Below are positions 49,388 through 57,569 of a stretch of 64,000 bases of DNA, piece by piece. Both the position numbers and the translations under genes were made by a program. Origin of the DNA: Salinigranum marinum (GTDB lineage Archaea > Halobacteriota > Halobacteria > Halobacteriales > Haloferacaceae); assembly GCF_024228675.1 (NCBI RefSeq), contig NZ_CP100461.1, positions 1,240,001-1,304,000 of the forward strand. Direction: 5' to 3'. The notes beneath the pieces are model-generated. The model saw only the letters and a program-made list of their open reading frames with translations. It was not told where the DNA came from and searched no databases. The number at the start of each line of letters is the position of its first letter. Within the stretch, counting starts at the first letter, position 1.

Positions 49388-50013
49388 GCGTCCTCGGCTC
49401 CTCGATCAACCTTGCCCTCGTCGTCCTCGTCGTCACGAGCGTCGTCGGAACGGCGGGTGCGACCATGTACTACCAGCACTCCGTCGAACAGCTCGACACG
49501 CAGAACACGGAGCTCCGCGAACGCAACGACGAGTTGCGCGGGGAGCTCCAGACGACGCGTCAACAGCTCGACACCGCACAGACCCGGTTGAGCGAACTGA
49601 ACCAGAGCCTCCAGACGACGCGGGGGGACGTGAGCCAGGTCTCCGAGAACCTCGACCAGACCGAGTCACAGCTGGAGTCCACCCAGAGCGAACTCTCGCA
49701 GACCGAAGGCGAGCTGTCGAGCACCAGGGAGGACCTCTCGGAGACACGGAGCCGCGTCGACTCGCTCCGGTCGGAGGTCTCCTCGCTCGAAGAGGACCGC
49801 GAGGAACTCCAGGAATCGGTCAACGAGCTCGAGAACCAGAACGAAAACCTCGCGGAGGAGAACGAGGAGCTCGAATCGACAGTGAGTTCGCTCCGGTCGG
49901 AAGTGAGCAGCCTGGAGACCGAGATCAGCTCGCTCCAAGACGAGGTCGACCGGCTGGAGAGCAGGATCCAGACCATCTGTAGCAACAACCCCCAGGCGCA
50001 GGGGTGCAGTTGA
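49384..50013 (+). CDS. Membrane-anchored long coiled-coil protein
   Basis: A 209-residue protein. One N-terminal membrane segment (INLALVVLVVTSVVGTAGAT, about residues 8-27) is followed by an almost unbroken coiled coil from about 35 to 195, rich in E, Q, S and L heptads (SLRSEVSSLEEDREELQESV, SSLQDEVDRLESRI). The end, ICSNNPQAQGCS, contains two cysteines that could form a disulfide or a lipid or metal contact. No known family is clear. It sits between the VWA and MoxR genes and overlaps both neighbours by one or four bases, so it is an integral part of this set, perhaps a rod or spacer between the membrane VWA proteins. Confidence 0.85.
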   Translation: MSVLGSSINLALVVLVVTSVVGTAGATMYYQHSVEQLDTQNTELRERNDELRGELQTTRQQLDTAQTRLSELNQSLQTTRGDVSQVSENLDQTESQLESTQSELSQTEGELSSTREDLSETRSRVDSLRSEVSSLEEDREELQESVNELENQNENLAEENEELESTVSSLRSEVSSLETEISSLQDEVDRLESRIQTICSNNPQAQGCS

Positions 50014-50990
50014 TGGGAACGGACGACTCCTCGGACGAGGAACCACGCCGGTCGACCGAACCCGACGCCGAGCCGTCCCCCACGGACCCGGACGCCGAGA
50101 AAGCGCCCGCCGACACGGACACCCCCGCCGGCGAGCGGATGCGGCAGGCGATCACGGCCGTCCGCCGCGAGGGGTACAAGGTGGCACTCATCTACGCCGC
50201 GGTCGACGCGGCCCTCGCGGCGCTCGTCGTGAACCTCCTTCTGCAGGTGCTCAAGCCCCAGGAGCTCCCGGTGACGCTCCCGTGGCCAGGGGTCGTCGTC
50301 AACGCCGTCGTCCGATCGACGGGAGCACCGCCGGCCCCGTTGCAGACGTCGATCGTGGTCGGACTCGTCGCCGGTGTCGTCGTCCTCGTCGGCGAGTTCG
50401 TGCTCCGGACGCGTCGTCCGTTCGTCGAGCAGTTCGAGGGCGCGAACCCGGAGGTCCACGAGGCGCTCCGGACCGCCCGCGACGCCGTCCGGTCGGGCAC
50501 GGACTCCCGGATGGCGACCGCCCTCTACGAGGACGTACTGACCGGGCTCCAACGGACGTCCAGCGTCGGCCTCGTGAACCTCAAGCGCGTCTTCCTGACA
50601 GTGATCGTGCTGTCGGTGGTGAGCGTCGCGAGCATTCAGGTGGCCGTCGTCGACCTCGACATCGGCGACCTCGGCGACGAGCAGGCGGACGACAGCCTCG
50701 ACAACCGGACCTCGGAGTACGAGGGCCTCCAGGACGCGAGCGGCGTGCTGGGCGAGCCGGAGGACGTCTCCGCGGGTGAGGAGACGCTCAACACGACGCT
50801 CGCGACGGAGGGCGGCGGTGACGACGGGAGCGCCTCGTCGGGGGCGGCGTACGACTCGAGCGGCTTCTCCGGTTCGACCGACGTCGAGGGACAGGAGGCG
50901 GGCTTCGCCGAGCGCGAACAGCTCGAAGACGCGGAGCTCATTCGGGAGTACAACCTGCGGATCCGGTCGGAAGACGACAGTGACACATGA
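50013..50990 (+). CDS. Acidic membrane protein of the MoxR/VWA cluster (possibly DUF7502-like)
   Basis: A 325-residue protein. A disordered acidic N-terminus (DSSDEEPRRSTEPDAEPSPT) leads to membrane segments around VALIYAAVDAALAALVVNLL, LQTSIVVGLVAGVVVLVGEF and FLTVIVLSVVSVASIQVAVV. Between them is a soluble helical region (FEGANPEVHEALRTARDAV), and after the last a long acidic, Ser/Gly-rich extracytoplasmic tail. I recall similar proteins in the same position of haloarchaeal MoxR clusters (DUF7502), but cannot confirm it. The start at 50013 (MGTDDSSDE) overlaps the preceding stop as TGATG. Confidence 0.72.
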   Translation: MGTDDSSDEEPRRSTEPDAEPSPTDPDAEKAPADTDTPAGERMRQAITAVRREGYKVALIYAAVDAALAALVVNLLLQVLKPQELPVTLPWPGVVVNAVVRSTGAPPAPLQTSIVVGLVAGVVVLVGEFVLRTRRPFVEQFEGANPEVHEALRTARDAVRSGTDSRMATALYEDVLTGLQRTSSVGLVNLKRVFLTVIVLSVVSVASIQVAVVDLDIGDLGDEQADDSLDNRTSEYEGLQDASGVLGEPEDVSAGEETLNTTLATEGGGDDGSASSGAAYDSSGFSGSTDVEGQEAGFAEREQLEDAELIREYNLRIRSEDDSDT

Positions 50991-51012
50991 GTGACAGCCA
51001 ACCCCGCCAGCC

Positions 51013-51954
51013 ATGAGTGAGATCGAACAGCTCCAGTCGAAACTGAGCCGCGTCCGCGAGGAAGTCGGAAAGAAGATCGTGGGCCAGACGGACGTCATCG
51101 AACAGATCCTCGTCTGTGTGCTCGCCGACGGCAACGCCCTGCTCGAATCGAACCCCGGGCTCGGCAAGACCTCGATGATCCGCACCCTCTCGGAGGTGAC
51201 GGATCTGCAGTTCTCGCGCATCCAGAACACGCCGGACCTGATGCCGTCGGACATCACCGGCACCGAGATCATCCGCGAGAGCGAGGGCGAACGGGAGTTC
51301 GTCTTCGAGAAGGGTCCGGTGTTCGCGAACATCGTCCTCGCCGACGAGATCAACCGCGCCACCCCGAAGACGCAGGCGGCGCTGTTGGAAGCGATGCAGG
51401 AGAAGCAGGTGACCGCGGCGGGCGAGACGTACGACCTCCCCCGACCCTTCTTCATCCTCGCCACGCAGAACCCCATCGACCAGGGCGGGACGTACGCCCT
51501 CCCGGAGGCACAGACGGACCGCTTCCTGCTGAAGATCCTCGTCGACTACCCGAACTTCGAGGAGGAGCGCCGTATCGTCCAGCTGTACACCGAGGGCGAG
51601 CGGGTGCCGGACGTCGAGCGGGTGCTCGCGCGCGAGGAGCTCCAGCAGATCCAACAGCTCGTCCGTGAGGTGCCGATCGCCGACGACCTCCGCGACAGCG
51701 CCGTCGAGTTGGCGCGGGCGACCCGCGAGCACGAACAGATCGAGTACGGGGCGAGCCCACGGGCGAGCATGGCGCTCGTCCTCACAGGGAAGGCACGGGC
51801 CTTCCTGAGAGGGAGAAGCCACGTCAAGTGGGAGGACATCGAGGCGATGGCGCTCCCGGTGTTGCGACACCGGATCATCGTCGACTTCCGCGCCGAGCGC
51901 GAGGGGCTAGACGCCGACGACGTGATCGAGTCGATCCTCGCCGACTCGCGCTGA
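51013..51954 (+). CDS. MoxR-family AAA+ ATPase
   Basis: A 313-residue AAA+ ATPase. Walker A lies in LLESNPGLGKTSMIRTLSE (about 43-61) and Walker B in NIVLADEINRATPKTQAALL. The MoxR-specific sequences EAMQEKQVTAAGETYDLPRP and FILATQNPIDQGGTYALPEA are present, with sensor-2 in GASPRASMALVLTGKARAFL. MoxR proteins act as chaperones with VWA partners in assembling or activating metalloenzymes, secretion or envelope complexes. It is followed six bases later by a DUF58 gene and preceded by the VWA and coiled-coil genes, the canonical MoxR-DUF58-VWA association. Confidence 0.95.
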   Translation: MSEIEQLQSKLSRVREEVGKKIVGQTDVIEQILVCVLADGNALLESNPGLGKTSMIRTLSEVTDLQFSRIQNTPDLMPSDITGTEIIRESEGEREFVFEKGPVFANIVLADEINRATPKTQAALLEAMQEKQVTAAGETYDLPRPFFILATQNPIDQGGTYALPEAQTDRFLLKILVDYPNFEEERRIVQLYTEGERVPDVERVLAREELQQIQQLVREVPIADDLRDSAVELARATREHEQIEYGASPRASMALVLTGKARAFLRGRSHVKWEDIEAMALPVLRHRIIVDFRAEREGLDADDVIESILADSR

Positions 51955-51960
51955 CACGCC

Positions 51961-52821
51961 ATGACCATCGATCCCGAGTTCCTCGACGAACTCGACCGCT
52001 TTGACTCGTCGCTGAAGCGCGAGACCACCTCGCTCCACCAGGGCGAACAGGAGTCGCCCGATATGGGTGAGGGGCTCACGTTCGCCGACTACCGACGGTA
52101 CGCCCCCGGCGACGACACCCGGCTCATCGACTGGAAGCTCTACGCGAGAACGGAGGAGTACTTCATCAAACAGTACGAGGAAGAGCGGAACCTCACGGTC
52201 CACGTCCTCCTCGACTCCTCGGCGTCGATGGACTTCGGGGTGGGGGCCGAACACAAGTTCGAGTACGCCGCCAAACTCGGCCTGGGGTTCTGTTATCTCA
52301 CCGCCGAGGAGAACAACGACTTTCGGTTTTCGACCTTCGGCGACGAGTACGAACGGCTCGACTCGGGGCGCTCCAACAGGGGAGAACTCCTCCGGCTCAT
52401 CGATCTGCTGAACGATCAGGAACTCGGCGGCCGGACCGACTTCCGGAACGCGCTCGACGGCTACGCCGCGAGCATCTCCAGTCGCTCGCTCATCGTCGTG
52501 CTCTCGGACTTCCTGGGCGACATCGACGAGGTCGAGGAGGGACTGGCGTCGCTCGCCCGGAACGAACTCGTGACCGCGCAGGTGCTCTCGCCGGACGAAC
52601 TCGACCCCGACGCGCTGGGCGACACGGTGTTCGAAGAGCCCGAGACCGACGCCGAACTCCGGACGTACTTCGGCGGGCGGCTCGCCCAGCAGTACCACCA
52701 GCGGCTCGATGCGTTCACCGGCGAGGTCTCCGCCCGCGCCGAGGACCTCCGGGCGACGCACGCGCTCGTCAGCACGGGCGACGAGTTCTTCGACTCCTTC
52801 GCGTCGCTATGGGTGGGCTGA
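51961..52821 (+). CDS. DUF58 protein with VWA-like fold
   Basis: A 286-residue protein. The DUF58 hallmark is LTFADYRRYAPGDDTRLIDW with KLYARTEEYFIKQYEEE. Then comes a VWA-like domain with a MIDAS-like start (VLLDSSASMDFG: D-x-S-x-S), a SSRSLIVVLSDFLGDIDEVE strand set, and a C-terminal helical part. It works with MoxR, probably as the soluble adaptor to the membrane VWA proteins. It is the last gene of the cluster, six bases after MoxR. Confidence 0.93.
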   Translation: MTIDPEFLDELDRFDSSLKRETTSLHQGEQESPDMGEGLTFADYRRYAPGDDTRLIDWKLYARTEEYFIKQYEEERNLTVHVLLDSSASMDFGVGAEHKFEYAAKLGLGFCYLTAEENNDFRFSTFGDEYERLDSGRSNRGELLRLIDLLNDQELGGRTDFRNALDGYAASISSRSLIVVLSDFLGDIDEVEEGLASLARNELVTAQVLSPDELDPDALGDTVFEEPETDAELRTYFGGRLAQQYHQRLDAFTGEVSARAEDLRATHALVSTGDEFFDSFASLWVG

Positions 52822-53126
52822 GCGCCGAACGCGGACCCGACTCTCACCCCTGCGACGACCGACCGTCCGCGCTCGTCTCTCCCCGGTGGTCGGGACGGTC
52901 GCGGTCGCACACTGCGGACCCTACACGCGACCCGCCACCGGCCACACCGTGGATCGGCGTCTCGGTGTCCAAATAAAACTGTTCTTCGGAGACACGAGAC
53001 GGTAGCTCGACCGCTGGCTGGTAGGTGCGACTGGCCGTATGACACCGACGACCGCTCGTCCGCGGAGACGGGTACCGGGAACAGTCCGCCGGCGGCGAGA
53101 GGAGAGACGACATCCGACAGTCGTCT
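52822..53126. other. Gap between the MoxR cluster and the universal stress gene
   Basis: 305 bases between convergent genes. There is one AT-rich step, GTCCAAATAAAACTG near 52968-52982, and no open frame that looks like a gene. Confidence 0.5.
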
Positions 53127-53633
53127 CTACGCCTCGTTCCTGCCGCGGACCGTCAGGACCGGCACGTCGGCCGTCCGGACGACTTTCTCGGTGACGCTCC
53201 CGAGCAGGTACCGGTCGAGACCCGTCCGCCCGTGGGTCCCCATCAGGATGAGGTCGATGTCGTGCTCGTCGACGTAGTCGAGGATGACCTCGTACGGGGT
53301 GCCGCCACGCACTTCCGTCCGTGTCCGCACGTCACCCAGGCGGTCCGCCACCGACTCGACGAGTTCCATCCCCCGTCTCCTGACCTCCGCGTCGATCTCG
53401 TCGTCCTTCGTCCGGTCGGCCATCATCCCCCCGTCACCGCCCTCCGGGTCGCCGATCATCCCGCCGCCCTCGACCACTTCGACGTCGCTGGCGAGTCCGT
53501 GGGGTGTCAGCCGCTCGGCCACGTAGAGCACGTGGACGGTGGCGTCATACGTCTCCGCGAGGTCGCGCGCACTGGCGAGCGCTGCCTCCGCTCCGTCGCT
53601 TCCGTCGGTCGGATAGAGTACGTCGTCGTACAT
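53127..53633 (-). CDS. Universal stress protein (UspA family)
   Basis: A 168-residue Usp with the ATP-binding form: N-terminal MYDDVLYPTDGSDGAEAALA (P-T-D-G-S), and the glycine signature GTHGRTGLDRYLLGSVTEK with VVRTADVPVLTVR at the end. A Met- and Gly-rich insertion (VVEGGGMIGDPEGGDGGMMA) separates the two halves. Such proteins help survive stress and bind ATP or nucleotides. It is monocistronic, 493 bases from the preceding cluster and 179 from the amidohydrolase gene. A TATA-like TAATATTA near 53688 may drive it. Confidence 0.93.
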   Translation of the reverse strand: MYDDVLYPTDGSDGAEAALASARDLAETYDATVHVLYVAERLTPHGLASDVEVVEGGGMIGDPEGGDGGMMADRTKDDEIDAEVRRRGMELVESVADRLGDVRTRTEVRGGTPYEVILDYVDEHDIDLILMGTHGRTGLDRYLLGSVTEKVVRTADVPVLTVRGRNEA

Positions 53634-53812
53634 TGGTGGACTCCGGATCCGCCCGCACTGGTTGCGCCACTACACATCAGATAGGTAATATTAGATCATC
53701 ATAATCGTTGCCCTCGTTTTCAGCCGCTCGGAACCGTCCCACCCATCCGGCCGGACGGGGAGCCACGAATAAGATATAAGTGGTTGTACTCACCGACTCC
53801 GGACCGCTCTTC

Positions 53813-55243
53813 TCACCGACTCGGGACGCCCTCGTCGTACCTGGGCAGGTACTCGCGGCCGCCCTTCTCGACGAGGAGTTCGCCTTCTTCGACGACGACC
53901 TCGCCGCCGATGATCGTGTGGGTCGGCAGGCCCGTGAGCTCCTGGCCGTGGAACGTCGAGTAGCGCGGCTCCATCGTGTGGTAGAAGTCGTCGTCGACGA
54001 CCGCACTCTTGTCGAGGTCGACGATCACCATGTCGGCGTCGGAGCCCTCGGCGATCGCGCCCTTTCTGGGGTACAGCCCCCACCGCTTGGCGTTGTTCGT
54101 CGAGCACACCTCCACACAGCGCTCCATCGAGATGCGGTTCTTGTTCACGCCCTCGGACATCATCACCGGGAGGAGGTACTCGATGCCGTTGTTGTCGCCG
54201 GGGATGGCCTCCCACATGTCGCCGTGTTTGCCCTCGCCTTTCTCCTTGAACTCGATCTTGTGCGGGCAGTGGTCGGTGCCGACGTAGTCGACGACACCCG
54301 TTCGGATGCCCTCCCAGAGGCGCTTGACGCTCGCGTCTCCTCGGAGCGGCGGCGAGATCTTCCCCCACGTTCCCAACTCGGTGTCGTGTTTGGTGTGCGA
54401 GAGGAACGCCGGGAGCGTCTCGGCGTGGACGTTTACGCCCTTGTCCTGGTAGCGCTCGCAGATGTCGACGCCCTCGCCCGTGCTCATGTGGACGATGTAC
54501 GACCGCGAGTCGGTGTACTCGGTGAGCATGGCGATCTGTTCGATCTGCATCGCCTCCGCGACGTTCGGTGAGGCCTCGGTCCACGCTTCGAGGTCGTTCC
54601 GACCTTCCTCCATGAGGTCCTGTCGCAACTCGTACGCGAGGTCCTCGTTCTCGGCGTGGAACATCACGATCCCGTTGTTCATCTCCGAGATCTTGTCCAG
54701 GACGCGGTACGTCCGGCCGGCGTCGGAGTGGTCGATTCCGAGCTCCGGCGAGGCGTGTTTGTACCAGTTGAAGAACACCTTGAACGAGCGGACTCCCTCT
54801 TCGGCGAGGGCCTCGATCTCCTCGACGTGGTGGTCTTGGTGGACGATCGCGTGGTACGCGAAGTCGATGTAGGAGTTCTCCGCCCCCACGGAACGGAAGA
54901 AGTCCATGTCGGGGACGTAGGGGTCGGGCTGGAGCAGGAAGTTTACGACGGTCGTGACCCCACCGTGGACTGCGCCTCTGGTTTCGGTCTCGAAGTCGTG
55001 GGCGAGCCCCTCGTGGTAGTCGTACTCGTATCTGGAGAGGCCCCAGTGGACGTGGGGGTCGATGAAGCCGGGGACGAGGTAGTTCCCCGCGGCGTCGATC
55101 TCTTCGTCCGCCGGCGGGAGGTTCGACTCCGTCCCGACCGCGACGATGGTCCCGTCCCGCGCGGCGACACCGCCGTCGACGGTGCCGCTCGGCGTGACGA
55201 CTCGGGCGTTGACGACACGTAGGTCTGCAGCGTCGGCTGTCAT
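53813..55243 (-). CDS. Dihydropyrimidinase/hydantoinase-like amidohydrolase
   Basis: A 476-residue amidohydrolase. An N-terminal small beta domain precedes the barrel with the metal motif GFIDPHVHWGL. The bridging lysine likely lies in SFKVFFNWYKHASP, metal histidines in FHAENEDLAYELR and VHMSTGEGVDICERY, and the last aspartate in YVGTDHCPHKIEFKEKGEG. A C-terminal ADMVIVDLDKSAVV strand set follows. It opens cyclic amides (dihydropyrimidines, hydantoins, allantoin); the exact ring is not clear. The start at 55243 follows a strong TATA box. The genes around it encode a nucleobase permease and a xanthine dehydrogenase-type oxidase, which suggests purine or pyrimidine breakdown. Confidence 0.88.
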   Translation of the reverse strand: MTADAADLRVVNARVVTPSGTVDGGVAARDGTIVAVGTESNLPPADEEIDAAGNYLVPGFIDPHVHWGLSRYEYDYHEGLAHDFETETRGAVHGGVTTVVNFLLQPDPYVPDMDFFRSVGAENSYIDFAYHAIVHQDHHVEEIEALAEEGVRSFKVFFNWYKHASPELGIDHSDAGRTYRVLDKISEMNNGIVMFHAENEDLAYELRQDLMEEGRNDLEAWTEASPNVAEAMQIEQIAMLTEYTDSRSYIVHMSTGEGVDICERYQDKGVNVHAETLPAFLSHTKHDTELGTWGKISPPLRGDASVKRLWEGIRTGVVDYVGTDHCPHKIEFKEKGEGKHGDMWEAIPGDNNGIEYLLPVMMSEGVNKNRISMERCVEVCSTNNAKRWGLYPRKGAIAEGSDADMVIVDLDKSAVVDDDFYHTMEPRYSTFHGQELTGLPTHTIIGGEVVVEEGELLVEKGGREYLPRYDEGVPSR

Positions 55244-55265
55244 GTGGTTCGCAGTTCTGCGGTCT

Positions 55266-55278
55266 AGTATAAATATTT
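55266..55278 (-). promoter_or_regulatory. TATA box for the amidohydrolase gene
   Basis: On the minus strand AAATATTTATACT lies about 27 bases before the ATG at 55243. Confidence 0.6.
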
Positions 55279-55336
55279 GCGTGTGGGCTGCGGCGGGTGG
55301 CCCCGGGCGGTCCCACCGAGCGGCCGCAACCCACGA

Positions 55337-55798
55337 TCAGGAGGGGTCGGGAGTTGCGTCGGGATCGGTGTCGGCCTCGGCGTCCGCATCGGCGGCGCGG
55401 ATGAGGCTCCCAAGCCGCTCGTGGCACTCTGTCGGGTGAACCGGATGCACCCCGACGGGTTTGGGTTGGTCACGAACGTGGATGACCAGCTGGTAGCGCT
55501 TGCGGTACGTCCGGTAGAGGCTCCAACAGCCCACCGCGGCGAAGCCGACGCCGACGAGGACGTTCCGGGTCGTGCCGACGAACGCGCCGATGCCGACGAG
55601 CAGGAGGCTCATGACGACGAGGTCCCACTCGAACGTCGTGAGCGTGATCCGGCCGACGTCGTCGAGCGCGATCCGGAACCCCTGCTCGTCGTCCCGCTGG
55701 ACGAAGATGGCGTCGTCGTCGTAGCCGATCCAGCCGCCGAACCGGAGCGACATCCGGGAGATCGTCGTCTCGGTTCGGCCGCCGGCAGGGTCGTCCAT
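55337..55798 (-). CDS. Small membrane protein, unknown
   Basis: A 153-residue protein starting at 55798 (MDDPAGGRTE). It has a soluble N-terminal beta-rich part (MSLRFGGWIGYDDDAIFVQR, FRIALDDVGRITLTTFEW), two adjacent membrane segments (VVMSLLLVGIGAFVGTTRNV, VLVGVGFAAVGCWSLYRTYR), and a polar C-terminus ending in an Asp/Ala repeat (ADADAEADTDPDATPDPS). I recognise no family; the layout (PH-like strand set plus two helices) is seen in various halophile proteins. It lies between the permease and amidohydrolase genes on the same strand with gaps of 77 and 93 bases. Confidence 0.7.
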   Translation of the reverse strand: MDDPAGGRTETTISRMSLRFGGWIGYDDDAIFVQRDDEQGFRIALDDVGRITLTTFEWDLVVMSLLLVGIGAFVGTTRNVLVGVGFAAVGCWSLYRTYRKRYQLVIHVRDQPKPVGVHPVHPTECHERLGSLIRAADADAEADTDPDATPDPS

Positions 55799-55875
55799 GC
55801 CACGGGATTGGTGCGTACCCACTTGCCAGTTGTGACGACGGCGAAAGACAGCCGGCAGCGCCGATCGACCGGGGA

Positions 55876-57420
55876 TCAGTCGTTCGCGATGTCCGGATCG
55901 GTCGGCTCGCCGCCGAGTAGTCGCTGGTGGAACGGCTGGAACGCGTCCTCGTCCTCGGTGATGTCCTCCCACGCGGTCAGTCCGCGCTCGTCACGACTGC
56001 CGGGAATCGTGTTGTCGAGGACGAACGCCGCGATGCCCCCGACGGCGATGGGCGTTCCCAAGATGATGCCGAGCGTCTGTGCCACGCTGGGGATACCCAG
56101 CACCGCGCCCAGGACGGGGACGGACGCGAGGCCGGCTTCGAGCGTCGCGTCGGCGCTCTGGACGTTCGAGATGTACTGCGGGATCGACAGCCCGGCGAAC
56201 AGCCCGAAGCCGAGCACGAACACGTTCCGGTTCTGGTTGAGATCGACGTGCTGGAGCTGGGAGAGACCGACGCCGACGATCTGTGCGAACATCGCCAGGA
56301 AGAGCCCGCCGACGATGGCGTTGGGGATCGTCGTCACCAGGGCACCGAAGTAGCCGACGAAGCCGACGATAATCATCACGGCGGCCCCGACCTGCACGAC
56401 GTACCGGGAGGCGACGCCGGTGATCCCGATGGCGCCGATGTTCTCGGTGTAGGAGGTGGAGCCGTTACCGGTGCCCATGATGCCCGCGAAGACGTTGCCG
56501 AGCCCCTCCATGCCGAGGCCGTGGTTCACCCGCTTGGAGTTGGGCGCGCCCTGGCCGGCCATGCGGGCGACCGAGTGGTAGTCGCCGAAGCTCTCGATGA
56601 CCGACGCGAGCATACCGGCGAACATCCCGACGATGAACGAGCCGGTGAAAAGCGGCATCCCCCACTGGAACGGCACGATGGGGCGGAACGCGGGCGCGCT
56701 CGCGACCGGGCTCAGATCGACGAGGGTGGCGACCCCGGCGAGCGAGAGCACGAGTGCGAGCAGGTACGCCCCGCCGAGTCCGAGGAGGACGGGGAACAGT
56801 TTGAACACCCGCGAGTAGTCGTCGAGATACTGCGAGAAGAGCACGATGAGCACGAGCGTGAGCCCCGCGAGATACCAGTTCTGCGACGCGCTGATGATCT
56901 GCGGGACACTGATGAGTGCGAGCCCGATCAGCGCGATGACCACCGCGATGACGAGCGGGCCGATGTAGCGCTTCAAGCGCCCGAAGATGCCGAGGTAGCC
57001 GATGCCCACCTCGACGAGACCGGCGACGATGATCGCCCCCTGTAGCTCGCGCATCATCACCGTCGGGGCGGCGTTGCTCGCCGCGAGCACGCCGATGATC
57101 GCCAGTGCCGGCCCCAGCATCGAGAACGTCCCTCCCTGGACGATGGGGTACCGGTTCCCGATGGTCGTCTGCGCCAGCGTCGCGATGCCGGAGACGACAA
57201 AGAACGTCCCGATGAGCTGTGCCGTCTGTCCGGCGTCGAACCCCAGTGCGCCCGAGAGGACGAGCGGGATGGCGATCGTCGACCCGATCATCGTCAGCCA
57301 GTGCTGGACGCCGAGCAGAACCGACTGACCCAGTGGCGGCTTGTCGTCGATGCCGTACTCGACCATGCTGTGGGTCCCGCCGTCCGTCCGAACCTCCTGG
57401 TGACTGGTCTCCTCACTCAT
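55876..57420 (-). CDS. NCS2-family nucleobase permease (uracil/xanthine type)
   Basis: A 514-residue transporter with about 14 membrane segments. Family marks are LGVQHWLTMIGSTIAIPLVL (the QH motif of TM1), QGGTFSMLGPALAIIGVLAA in the substrate region, and the signature area MGTGNGSTSYTENIGAIGIT with GVASRYV. It imports uracil, xanthine or urate with protons or sodium. The start at 57420 (MSEETSHQ) is favoured by a conserved hydrophilic N-terminus before TM1 and TATA-like GTATAACATATGA upstream. It is divergent from the CocE/NonD hydrolase gene and close to the amidohydrolase gene downstream, so it probably feeds that pathway. Confidence 0.9.
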   Translation of the reverse strand: MSEETSHQEVRTDGGTHSMVEYGIDDKPPLGQSVLLGVQHWLTMIGSTIAIPLVLSGALGFDAGQTAQLIGTFFVVSGIATLAQTTIGNRYPIVQGGTFSMLGPALAIIGVLAASNAAPTVMMRELQGAIIVAGLVEVGIGYLGIFGRLKRYIGPLVIAVVIALIGLALISVPQIISASQNWYLAGLTLVLIVLFSQYLDDYSRVFKLFPVLLGLGGAYLLALVLSLAGVATLVDLSPVASAPAFRPIVPFQWGMPLFTGSFIVGMFAGMLASVIESFGDYHSVARMAGQGAPNSKRVNHGLGMEGLGNVFAGIMGTGNGSTSYTENIGAIGITGVASRYVVQVGAAVMIIVGFVGYFGALVTTIPNAIVGGLFLAMFAQIVGVGLSQLQHVDLNQNRNVFVLGFGLFAGLSIPQYISNVQSADATLEAGLASVPVLGAVLGIPSVAQTLGIILGTPIAVGGIAAFVLDNTIPGSRDERGLTAWEDITEDEDAFQPFHQRLLGGEPTDPDIAND

Positions 57421-57569
57421 GCTTTTCGTCTCGTTGCGTGGATGGCTCCAATGTGGTACGTCATATGTTATACCTCGACAGTACGTTACCGCCAAACAAT
57501 TTATAAAGCTATGGGTCGACACGGCGGGAGCGTGGCAAAGTATTTGTCTCCGGGGGCCGCGCTCGGCGT
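57421..57569. promoter_or_regulatory. Divergent promoter region of the permease and CocE/NonD genes
   Basis: 149 bases with three AT-rich steps: GTATAACATATGA on the minus strand (57463-57474) for the permease, TTATAAAG (57501-57508) in the middle, and CAAAGTATTTG (57536-57546) on the plus strand, about 29 bases before the ATG at 57570. A shared regulator could act on both genes from here. Confidence 0.55.
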
